From contig NZ_FNEO01000005.1 of assembly GCF_900100165.1 (NCBI RefSeq), forward strand, positions 62,001-126,000: a DNA stretch of 64,000 nt, written 5' to 3'. The DNA is from Flavobacterium glycines. Its GTDB lineage: Bacteria; Bacteroidota; Bacteroidia; Flavobacteriales; Flavobacteriaceae. A program made the position numbers and the translations under genes. The notes under the pieces are model-generated. The model made no database searches and had not been told where the DNA came from. It saw only the letters and a list, made by a program, of their open reading frames with translations. This document shows, piece by piece, positions 1 to 7,364 of the stretch. Position 1 is the first letter of the stretch. Every line of letters starts with the position of its first letter.

Positions 1-86
1 TTGTTATTGTTACTCACAATGAAGAACTAGCCAATATGGCCGACAGAAAACTAGTCATGATTGATGGATTGATTAGCAATTCATAA
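1..86 (+). CDS. ABC transporter ATP-binding protein, C-terminal fragment (LolD-like)
   Basis: Only the last 27 codons are in the window, read in frame from base 3 to a TAA. The peptide begins VIVTHNEELANMADR, which is the H-loop (switch histidine) region of an ABC ATPase: a hydrophobic strand, T-H, then a helix with the N-E-L-A-x-x-A-D-R pattern typical of LolD/MacB-type lipoprotein or macrolide exporters. The end 'KLVMIDGLISNS' fits the usual short tail of these ATPases. The gene lies 19 bases upstream of the next gene and may be cotranscribed with it. Family assignment rests on this short segment, so the LolD label is an inference. Confidence 0.7.
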   Translation, partial: VIVTHNEELANMADRKLVMIDGLISNS

Positions 87-105
87 ATCTTATTAAAGTC
101 AAAAA

Positions 106-870
106 ATGACACAAGCCGAACTCAAAGATTTTCTGGACGAAAAAGTATTGCAATATAACACCTTAGATTTTATCGAAAGTGATCCTGTACAAATTCCACA
201 TCTATTTACGCAAAAAGAAGATATTGAAATAGCCGGTTTCCTTAGCGCCACTATTGCCTGGGGCAATCGAAAAATGATTATCAAAAACAGCCATCGCATG
301 ATGGAAATAATGGGAAATACCCCTTATGATTTTGTGATGTCCCACAGTGAAACCGATTTAGAAAGATTAGAATCATTTGTACATCGTACATTTAATGGTC
401 AGGATTTTGTAGGTTTTATCAAAAGTTTGCAAAACATCTACAAAAATCACGGCGGACTGGAAGCTGTCTTTTCAAAAAACCAAGAAGTCAATTCGATGCA
501 AAAAAGCATCTCCGAATTCAAAAAAATCTTTTTCGAAATTCCTCATTTAGCCCGAACACAAAAACATATTTCGGATCCTTTGAATAATTCGGCAGCCAAA
601 CGCATTAACATGTATTTACGTTGGATGTGTCGTCAGGACAACAAAGGAGTCGATTTAGGCATTTGGAAATCAATTTCTTCCTCAAAACTTTCCTGCCCTT
701 TAGACGTTCACTCAGGAAATGTTGCCCGAAAATTAGGATTGCTGGAACGCAAACAAAATGACGCTAAAGCACTTTTGGAACTAGATACCAATCTTAGAGA
801 ATTAGACCCAAATGATCCTGTAAAATACGATTTTGCTCTTTTTGGACTTGGTGTATTTGAAGGATTTTAG
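106..870 (+). CDS. TIGR02757 family (DUF2400) conserved protein
   Basis: A 254-residue soluble protein without signal peptide or membrane segment. Recognisable blocks are FLSATIAWGNRKMI near residues 45-58, CPLDVHSGNVARKLGLL near 199-215 and KYDFALFGLGVFEGF at the C-terminus, all characteristic of the TIGR02757 family of mostly Bacteroidota proteins. The family has no established biochemical function; the helical character and the DVHSGNVARKLG segment recall helix-hairpin-helix glycosylase-like folds, but no catalytic residue can be assigned. Length matches the family. It sits just after an ABC ATPase gene and before a 372-base gap. The call is from pattern recognition; the role remains unknown. 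Confidence 0.8.
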   Translation: MTQAELKDFLDEKVLQYNTLDFIESDPVQIPHLFTQKEDIEIAGFLSATIAWGNRKMIIKNSHRMMEIMGNTPYDFVMSHSETDLERLESFVHRTFNGQDFVGFIKSLQNIYKNHGGLEAVFSKNQEVNSMQKSISEFKKIFFEIPHLARTQKHISDPLNNSAAKRINMYLRWMCRQDNKGVDLGIWKSISSSKLSCPLDVHSGNVARKLGLLERKQNDAKALLELDTNLRELDPNDPVKYDFALFGLGVFEGF

Positions 871-1023
871 ACCGATTTACTATCGATCATCGTTAGTCTC
901 AATTAAAGTAAATTAAAAAGTATAGTACTAGCCAATAAGTCTTTTTGGCTTAGTAATCATTGTGAAAACAAATGCTTTTATTTAAGATTCTATTTTCACA
1001 TGTAAAAAAAACTTTTTTTGTCA

Positions 1024-1121
1024 ATTTACCTCTGTTTTAGCATCAAATTGCGATTTGCCCCTGCTTTAAAAACAATTTTTACCCCTAATTTATTTTTTGT
1101 ATATCTAATTTTATCCCCGAA
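1024..1121. promoter_or_regulatory. Array of CCCC-centred repeats upstream of the pectate lyase gene
   Basis: The gap 871-1242 holds no gene. A bulged hairpin lies at 927-954 (ACTA-GCCAA pairing with TTGGC-T-TAGT, no strong T-run). Further on, the motif TTT-(A/G)-CCYCT-nn-TTTA occurs at about 1025-1039, 1054-1068 and 1078-1092, with a fourth partial copy (TTATCCCC) at 1111-1118. The C-tracts are 29, 24 and 33 bases apart, all in the same orientation. This looks like a cluster of direct-repeat sites for a transcription factor; which one cannot be told from the sequence. Confidence 0.4.
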
Positions 1122-1152
1122 CAGAATAACTAAACGTTTTTTTATTACTTCA

Positions 1153-1166
1153 TGTAAACGTTTACA
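1153..1166. promoter_or_regulatory. Perfect 14-bp palindrome, candidate LacI-family operator
   Basis: TGTAAACGTTTACA is a perfect palindrome with a central CG, which is the hallmark of LacI/PurR/CcpA-type operators. It lies 77 bases upstream of the pectate lyase start, where a repressor or activator could act on that gene only. The regulator gene is not in the window. Function is inferred from the motif. Confidence 0.5.
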
Positions 1167-1242
1167 AAAAATTAAATCAAAAAAAAAATGAGTAAAAAAT
1201 TTTAAACAATAAATAGAATTATTAACCCAAAACCTACATTAA

Positions 1243-4029
1243 ATGCTAAAAAATTACATGAAACCATCATTTGTAAAGGCAATAGCCTGCCTTACAATGA
1301 CAACCACCGCAATGTTTGCGCAGAATCCTGTAGTCAAGATTGATTTTGACCAATCAGGAAGACAATCGGCCGAAGTAAGTGAACCAGGATATACTCCCTG
1401 GGTAGTTACTACAAATACAGCCACTAAGATACTAAATGGAGTTACATTCACAGTAACCAGAGTTGGAGACAAAGGAGACAACTTAGGAACCAACTGGGAA
1501 AAAGTAGGAATCCAGGCTCCTTATTACGCAAGATTAGTATGTGACGGACTTACCGTAAAAGGAACAACTGCAAATCAGGGCGGAAAAATAGAACTTCGAA
1601 TCAAAGGATTAGAAACAGGAACTCATACTTTAATGGCTTTTTTAAATGTGGTAGACAGCCCCGTATTTACCTATAGTCCAATTGATGTTTCTGTAGATGG
1701 GAATTTAGTTTTTAATAACGTAATTCCAACTATCAGAGCTCATAAAACCGCTGACGCAAAATCAGTTTATCTAACTTTTCAAGCCACGACAGGAAACGAT
1801 GTGGTCATCCTTTTTGCGGCAGAAAGGTCAGGTACTGAAGCCAACAAAAATGTCATGTTAAACGGAATCGAATTGAATACCCCTAATATTTTTAATCAGG
1901 CTACCAATCCGTCTCCAAGCAACAATGACGAACACGTAGAATTAAATTCCGGAGGTACGGTTTTGAGTTGGACTTCTGCTATTAATGCTGTATCACATAA
2001 TGTTTATTTTGGAACAGATTTAGCATCGATTGAATCAGCAAACACCTCTTCTTCATTATATAAAGGAAATCAACTTAAAGCAAATACCTCTTATCCGGTA
2101 AGCGGACTATATACAGGAGGCACCTATTATTGGAGAGTTGACGAAGTTTTAGCAAATGGTGAAGTAGTAAAAGGAAATATTTGGCGTTTACGTCCCGCTC
2201 AACTTGCTTTTCCGGGTGCTGAAGGATATGGCCGTTTTGCCCGTGGAGGAAGAGGCGGAAAAGTAGTAGCTGTTACCAATTTAAATGACAGCGGTCCCGG
2301 AAGTTTGCGTGAGGCTGTTACCAATGATATCGGTCCAAGAACTATTGTTTTTAATACTTCAGGAATTATCCAATTGAATTCCCGTTTGGTTTTAAGCCAG
2401 CCTTATATAACCGTTGCGGGGCAAACTGCTCCTGGAAAAGGAATCTGTATTCGCTCTGCTCCTTTCGGTATTACAGGAAACGATGCTATCGTTCAGAATG
2501 TAAGAGTTCGATTAGGTGCAGGTCCTACTTATGATGGAATGGGATTAACAGGGGCTAATTACAGCATCATAGACCACTGCTCTATCAGTTGGACAATTGA
2601 TGAAGCATTTAGTTCTCGCTCAGGTAAAAACATTACATTACAAAGAACATTAATTTCAGAAGCGTTAAACGCGGCAGGACATCAAAATTATCCGGCAGGA
2701 ACTGAACATGGTTATGCAGGAACAATTAGTGGAGATATTGGAAGTTTTCACCATAATTTATTAGCACACAATTACGGACGTAACTGGAGTCTTGGTGGTG
2801 GTTTAGATGGTAGCGGAGCTTATTCCGGCAGAATGGATATTACTAACAATGTAGTATACAATTGGGGTGGCAGAACAACTGACGGAGGAACGAAAGAAGT
2901 CAATTTTGTCAATAATTATTATAAACCGGGAGCAGGTTCTAAAATTTTTGTTGCTTTTAGTGCTGATAACGAAAATGTTGGAACAGGAATGCAAAGATGT
3001 TATTTTAACGGAAATGTGATGCCTGGTCGTTTTGATGAATCAAATCAAATTATTGGTAGAAGAGCTACCTTTAGAAATGGAGCTACTTATCAATACGACA
3101 ACTTTGTTAACACACCATTTTTCCCGTCTTATGTAACAACACAAACAGCTGGTCATGCTTACAAAATTGTGCTTTCTGACGTTGGTTGTGTTCAGCCTGA
3201 ATTTGACGAACACGATCAAAGAATTATTACTGAAACATTGGACGGAACTTATACCTACACAGGAAGTGTAACCGGAAAACCTGGATTCCCTGATAATGAA
3301 TCAGATGTGGGAGGTTATGAAGAATATCCAGTAGTGAACAGAGATATTGATTGGGATACTGATCAGGATGGATTACCTAACTGGTGGGAAGCTATCAAAG
3401 GAACTAATCTAAATTCTGCAATTGGAGATTTTTCAGATAGTAATGCCGACGATAATTTAGACGGTTACACTAATCTGGATGAATATTTACAATGGATGTC
3501 ACTACCTCATTATGAATCTCCTAAAGGACATAAAGTAAATATTGATATCAAAAAACTTTCGAGAGGATTTACCGAAGGAGTTAGTTACTCCTTATCTAAT
3601 GTTGAAAAAGGAAATGCTACTTTAGTTGCTAACATAGTAGAATACAGACCAACGGCAAACGGATTAGGTTCATTTGACTTTACCGTTACTGATAATACCG
3701 GAGCAACAATGACCCGCAGAGTAAATATAGTTAACGGATATTCTTTGTCAGCAACTAAAAAAAATCCAGAAATCTCTACTCAGGTTAATGTTTGGCCTAT
3801 CCCAAATAATGGTTCTTTTTCGATATTAATGACCAATAATGACACCGAAGACAAAAGTATTGCTGAATATAAAATTTATGATATTTTTGGAAAAGAAGTC
3901 AAAAAAGGAATTCTTAAAACAGATCGTTTGGAAAACGTCAATTTACAAGCAAAAGGAATTTTCGTTCTAAATGTTTCAGATATTTCAAGTAAAAAAATAA
4001 TACATTCACAAAAAATCATTTTAGAATAA
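1243..4029 (+). CDS. Secreted multidomain pectate lyase (PL1-like) with type IX sorting domain
   Basis: A 928-residue exported protein predicted to cleave polygalacturonate by beta-elimination. A signal peptide occupies about residues 1-26 (ends TTTAMFAQ). Residues about 30-210 form a beta-rich malectin- or CBM-like region; 215-318 is a fibronectin-III-like module (TYYWRVDEV). From residue 323 comes FPGAEGYGRFARGG followed by DSGPGSLREAV, the start of the right-handed beta-helix of Bacteroidota pectate lyases, running to about 700. Next is an acidic calcium-type segment (DTDQDGLPNWWE, SNADDNLDGYTNLDEY), a beta-sandwich, and a C-terminal type IX domain (about 845-928: WPIPNNGSF, KIYDIFGKEV, GIFVLNV). 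The protein is therefore probably released or surface-attached. It is a single-gene unit between a regulatory region and a terminator. The exact PL subfamily and active residues were not determined. Confidence 0.88.
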   Translation: MLKNYMKPSFVKAIACLTMTTTAMFAQNPVVKIDFDQSGRQSAEVSEPGYTPWVVTTNTATKILNGVTFTVTRVGDKGDNLGTNWEKVGIQAPYYARLVCDGLTVKGTTANQGGKIELRIKGLETGTHTLMAFLNVVDSPVFTYSPIDVSVDGNLVFNNVIPTIRAHKTADAKSVYLTFQATTGNDVVILFAAERSGTEANKNVMLNGIELNTPNIFNQATNPSPSNNDEHVELNSGGTVLSWTSAINAVSHNVYFGTDLASIESANTSSSLYKGNQLKANTSYPVSGLYTGGTYYWRVDEVLANGEVVKGNIWRLRPAQLAFPGAEGYGRFARGGRGGKVVAVTNLNDSGPGSLREAVTNDIGPRTIVFNTSGIIQLNSRLVLSQPYITVAGQTAPGKGICIRSAPFGITGNDAIVQNVRVRLGAGPTYDGMGLTGANYSIIDHCSISWTIDEAFSSRSGKNITLQRTLISEALNAAGHQNYPAGTEHGYAGTISGDIGSFHHNLLAHNYGRNWSLGGGLDGSGAYSGRMDITNNVVYNWGGRTTDGGTKEVNFVNNYYKPGAGSKIFVAFSADNENVGTGMQRCYFNGNVMPGRFDESNQIIGRRATFRNGATYQYDNFVNTPFFPSYVTTQTAGHAYKIVLSDVGCVQPEFDEHDQRIITETLDGTYTYTGSVTGKPGFPDNESDVGGYEEYPVVNRDIDWDTDQDGLPNWWEAIKGTNLNSAIGDFSDSNADDNLDGYTNLDEYLQWMSLPHYESPKGHKVNIDIKKLSRGFTEGVSYSLSNVEKGNATLVANIVEYRPTANGLGSFDFTVTDNTGATMTRRVNIVNGYSLSATKKNPEISTQVNVWPIPNNGSFSILMTNNDTEDKSIAEYKIYDIFGKEVKKGILKTDRLENVNLQAKGIFVLNVSDISSKKIIHSQKIILE

Positions 4030-4047
4030 TTTTTTATTATCATCTTT

Positions 4048-4080
4048 AAAATGGCAACTTTCAAAGTTGCCATTTTTTTT
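4048..4080 (+). terminator. Rho-independent terminator after the pectate lyase gene
   Basis: An 11-base stem, ATGGCAACTTT pairing with AAAGTTGCCAT, is followed directly by a run of T. It begins about 20 bases after the stop codon and isolates the pectate lyase gene from what follows. Confidence 0.9.
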
Positions 4081-4309
4081 ATATCCAATTTCAATCTACT
4101 AATTCTAATTTTTCTGGTTGCATTACTTAATCCCAAACACTCTCTTCAATTACGATTTTACACTTTTTGACTTGATGTATTTGAAGGATTTAAAATTCCA
4201 CCGTACAAACTTTTTTCACATAGACTCTTTCAACTTCTTTTTAGTAATTCTACAATAGTATTAGCTATAAATACTTTGTAGTATTTTTACCTTTATTTTA
4301 ATAAAATAA

Positions 4310-4342
4310 TGCATTTTATCGGTGTTTTTATGCACTTTATCG
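4310..4342. promoter_or_regulatory. Two direct repeats 21 bases apart upstream of the receiver gene
   Basis: The gap 4081-4417 contains no gene. TGCATTTTATCG (4310-4321) is repeated as TGCACTTTATCG (4331-4342), 11 of 12 bases identical, with a period of 21 bases, so both faces of the helix are the same. Direct repeats in this register are how LytTR-type DNA-binding domains read DNA. A weak -7-like box (TATCTTGA, about 4370-4377) follows. The binding factor is an inference. Confidence 0.4.
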
Positions 4343-4417
4343 ATATAATTAAATTTTATTGTTTACTTTTATCTTGAAATTAAGCCCTAGTACAAAAAAC
4401 AACTAACCTACTAAAAA

Positions 4418-4786
4418 ATGAATCTTACAAAAAAAATTGTTTTGGCCGAGGATAATTCTATTCTTTCAAAATTATTACAATTTAAATTAGAGAAAGAAGG
4501 TTATCAACTCCTAATAGCAAACAATGGCAAAGAAGCCGTTGATTTGATTGAAGACAACGATCCGGACATGATTTTAACCGACATTATGATGCCTTTCATA
4601 AGCGGCCTAGAAGTAATCAGTCACGTTAGAAACAAACTCGACAGAAATACTCCCATAGTTGTATTTTCTTCTGCCGGTCAGGAAGAAATGGTTTTGAACG
4701 CTTTTAATTTAGGTGCAACCGACTTTATGAGCAAACCTTTTAGCCCAAACGAATTAATTATTCGTATCAAAAGATTATTGCAATAA
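4418..4786 (+). CDS. Single-domain CheY-like response regulator
   Basis: A 122-residue stand-alone receiver domain with no output domain. The acidic pair is E11-D12, the phosphoacceptor is D55 (LTDIMMP), the switch residue position is in VVFSSAG (84-86), and the conserved lysine is K106 in SKPFSP. All residues needed for phosphorylation are present. It probably signals by protein contact, since nothing in it can bind DNA. It is the first gene of the exopolysaccharide-type set, 19 bases ahead of the HEAT protein, so control of synthesis or export is a reasonable guess. No histidine kinase is in the window. Confidence 0.9.
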   Translation: MNLTKKIVLAEDNSILSKLLQFKLEKEGYQLLIANNGKEAVDLIEDNDPDMILTDIMMPFISGLEVISHVRNKLDRNTPIVVFSSAGQEEMVLNAFNLGATDFMSKPFSPNELIIRIKRLLQ

Positions 4787-4805
4787 AGCTTAAATACCAA
4801 CTATC

Positions 4806-5909
4806 ATGTTAGAGTTTTTCCAAAATAGTATAGACTCTTTGAGCAGTATGCATATTATTATCAAAATATGTATCTACTTATCATTGGTTCTCGCTTCAAC
4901 TATATTCCTTTCATTAATCTATTTGAAAAATTTAAGGGACCGATTAAAAATAAAGAGACGAATAGAAGCTACGTATCAAAAAAAATACGAATCGGATCTA
5001 ATTGAATATTTATATGCCGGTGACGATGAAACAGAAAATGAACAACAGCAAAAAATTGTTATTTATTTAAAAAAATGTGCAGCAAACCGATTGAAAAGAA
5101 AAATAATCATAGGCACTTTTTTAAAACTAAAAAACGATGTATCTGGAGAAACTGCTGATGCGATTCAAAAATTATATTACCAAACAGGATTGATTGAATC
5201 AGCTACCTCTAAATTAAAAAGCAAAAAATGGGATGTTGTAGCCAAAGCAATTAGAGAGTTGACCCAATTTGAAATCAAAGAAACACACGATGAAATTATC
5301 AAATTAGTCAATCATCCCAAAAAACAAGTCCGTTTTGAGATTCAAAAATATTTAGTACAATTATTTCGTTTTGAAGGACTTGAATTTTTGAATATCATTG
5401 AAAATGAACTTTCAGAATGGGATCAAATTCAACTTTTAGAAATTCTAAATAAATTCAAGAATTTGCAGCTCCCTGACATGAGCGATTGGTTACGATCAAA
5501 AAACGATTCAGTGGTTTCTTTTACATTAAAATTAGTTCGAATTCACAATCAATTTGGTGTTAAAGACGAAATAATTGCACTTTTTAATCATTCAAATCCT
5601 GAAATCAGAGTAGAAGCCATCAATTTAGTGAATCATTTAGGTATTTACGAAGCTGTAGCAATCTTAAAAACCGGTGTTTTCGAAAGAACTCTTGAAGAAC
5701 AAATTGCATTCTTTAAAATGATGGAAGAAATGTCTATGCCAGACGACATTGAATTTATTAAAGAGCATATGAATCATAAGAATTTCTACATCCGAATTTC
5801 GGTAATGAAAATCATGAACTTAATTACTGTTGGAGACGACAATACCTTTACCATTAACAATATTGCCGAAGAATATCAAATTAACACTAACCTTACCAAA
5901 GCCAGTTAA
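4806..5909 (+). CDS. Membrane-anchored HEAT-repeat protein
   Basis: A 367-residue protein with one hydrophobic segment near residues 15-42 (IIIKICIYLSLVLASTIFLS) followed by a basic stretch (RDRLKIKRRIEA), so the rest should face the cytoplasm. Residues about 90-345 are helical repeats of HEAT type, for example VVAKAIRELTQF, KKQVRFEIQKYL, NPEIRVEAINLVNHLG and KNFYIRISVMKIMN. No catalytic motif is visible. It lies between the receiver gene and the glycosyltransferase, separated from the latter by two bases, so it is probably a scaffold that links the receiver to the synthase at the inner membrane. That role is inferred from position only. Confidence 0.8.
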   Translation: MLEFFQNSIDSLSSMHIIIKICIYLSLVLASTIFLSLIYLKNLRDRLKIKRRIEATYQKKYESDLIEYLYAGDDETENEQQQKIVIYLKKCAANRLKRKIIIGTFLKLKNDVSGETADAIQKLYYQTGLIESATSKLKSKKWDVVAKAIRELTQFEIKETHDEIIKLVNHPKKQVRFEIQKYLVQLFRFEGLEFLNIIENELSEWDQIQLLEILNKFKNLQLPDMSDWLRSKNDSVVSFTLKLVRIHNQFGVKDEIIALFNHSNPEIRVEAINLVNHLGIYEAVAILKTGVFERTLEEQIAFFKMMEEMSMPDDIEFIKEHMNHKNFYIRISVMKIMNLITVGDDNTFTINNIAEEYQINTNLTKAS

Positions 5910-5911
5910 TT

Positions 5912-7336
5912 ATGAACATTACAAGTACTATTATCGATTCTCTTGATTTTATATTTTTTGGTTTTGCAATTGCAGCGGTAACATCCTATATTATTTTAGC
6001 AATAATTTCTGCTTTTGAAACCGTGAATTATATGAAGAAAAATAGTTTTGTAAACTATACCGAGATATTGTCTTCTTCTATTTCACCGTCTATTTCAATC
6101 ATAGCCCCAGCTTATAATGAAAGCTTAAATATTGTAGAAAATGTACGTTCCTTACTTTCAAATCATTATGTAAACTATGATGTAATTATTATTAATGACG
6201 GTAGTAAAGATGATAGTTTAGAAAAACTTATCGCAGCTTACGATTTGGTAAAAGTAGATTACTTAATCAACAATCAACTTCCTACTAAACCACTTAGACA
6301 AGGAGTTTTTAAATCTACAAATCCTGCTTTTGAAAAACTAATTGTAGTTGATAAAGAAAATGGAGGAAAAGCCGATGCTTTGAACTTTGGGTTAAACATC
6401 AGCACTAACAAATATGTGGCCTGCATTGATGTAGACTGTTTATTATTAGAAGATTCATTACAAAAAATGATCAAACCATTTTTAGAATCTACCGATGAGA
6501 AAGTAATTGCAGCCGGTGGGGTAATTAGAATTGCTAATTCGTGTAAAATTAAAGACGGAAAATTACTGGATATTAATTTACCTAAAAGCAGTATCGTAAA
6601 AGCCCAAATTTTAGAATATTTAAGAGCTTTTCTTTTAGGCCGAATGGCATGGAGTAAACTCAATGGATTATTAGTTATTTCGGGAGCTTTTGGTTTATTT
6701 GATAAAAAAATAGCTCTGGAAGTAGGTGGTTATGATACTAAAACGGTAGGAGAAGATATGGAAATCATCGTTAGGATGAGACGCTATATGGAAGAAAAAA
6801 AAGCAAAATACAGAGTAGCATACATCCCTGACCCATTATGTTGGACAGAAGCGCCAGACAGTTACAAAATATTTATTTCTCAAAGAAACAGATGGACCCG
6901 AGGCACTATTGAAACACTTAAAAAACATAAAAAAATCGGATTTAATCCCGAATACAAAGCCTTAGGAATGGTTAGTTATCCTTATTGGTTTTTATTTGAA
7001 AGAGTTGCTCCAATTATGGAAATACTGGGATTAATTTACTTCTTAATTCTTATTTTTAATGGTTTTGTAGTTTGGATTTATGCTATTTCTTTTCTTGTAT
7101 TAGCCTATCTTTTTAATGTGCTTTTTTCAATTATTACAATTATTACTGAAGAGCTTACTTACCATCAATATTCAAAAAAAGGAATGGGATGGCAGCTTAT
7201 AAAAACTGCTTTTACCGAGCCTATACTCAACCACCCGGTTGTTTTGTATGCTGCTATAAAAGGAAACTTTGACTACTATTTTAATAAAAAAATCAAGTGG
7301 GGAGAAATGACTCGCAAAGGAATGAGTAGTAATTAA
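5912..7336 (+). CDS. Processive family 2 glycosyltransferase, inner membrane
   Basis: A 474-residue membrane glycosyltransferase of the hyaluronan/PNAG/cellulose-synthase type. An N-terminal membrane segment (about 10-40) precedes the GT-A domain: SIIAPAYNES and DVIIINDGSKDDS (nucleotide binding), KENGGKADALNFG, D173-V-D175 as the metal-binding DxD, GED with D282 as the likely catalytic base, and Q324-RNRW as the Q-x-x-R-W motif of processive enzymes. Two or three C-terminal membrane segments (about 350-425) would form the translocation channel. It has no PilZ domain and no BcsB-like partner, which argues against cellulose. Sugar and linkage cannot be predicted. It lies tightly between the HEAT gene and the transferase gene. 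Confidence 0.88.
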   Translation: MNITSTIIDSLDFIFFGFAIAAVTSYIILAIISAFETVNYMKKNSFVNYTEILSSSISPSISIIAPAYNESLNIVENVRSLLSNHYVNYDVIIINDGSKDDSLEKLIAAYDLVKVDYLINNQLPTKPLRQGVFKSTNPAFEKLIVVDKENGGKADALNFGLNISTNKYVACIDVDCLLLEDSLQKMIKPFLESTDEKVIAAGGVIRIANSCKIKDGKLLDINLPKSSIVKAQILEYLRAFLLGRMAWSKLNGLLVISGAFGLFDKKIALEVGGYDTKTVGEDMEIIVRMRRYMEEKKAKYRVAYIPDPLCWTEAPDSYKIFISQRNRWTRGTIETLKKHKKIGFNPEYKALGMVSYPYWFLFERVAPIMEILGLIYFLILIFNGFVVWIYAISFLVLAYLFNVLFSIITIITEELTYHQYSKKGMGWQLIKTAFTEPILNHPVVLYAAIKGNFDYYFNKKIKWGEMTRKGMSSN

Positions 7337-7364
7337 TCTTCAAAATTCACCAATCTTTTTTTCA

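Noticed and set aside
5912..7336. GT2 enzyme as cellulose synthase
   Set aside because: There is no PilZ domain, no BcsB/BcsC or endoglucanase neighbour, and the length is that of short PNAG/hyaluronan-type synthases.
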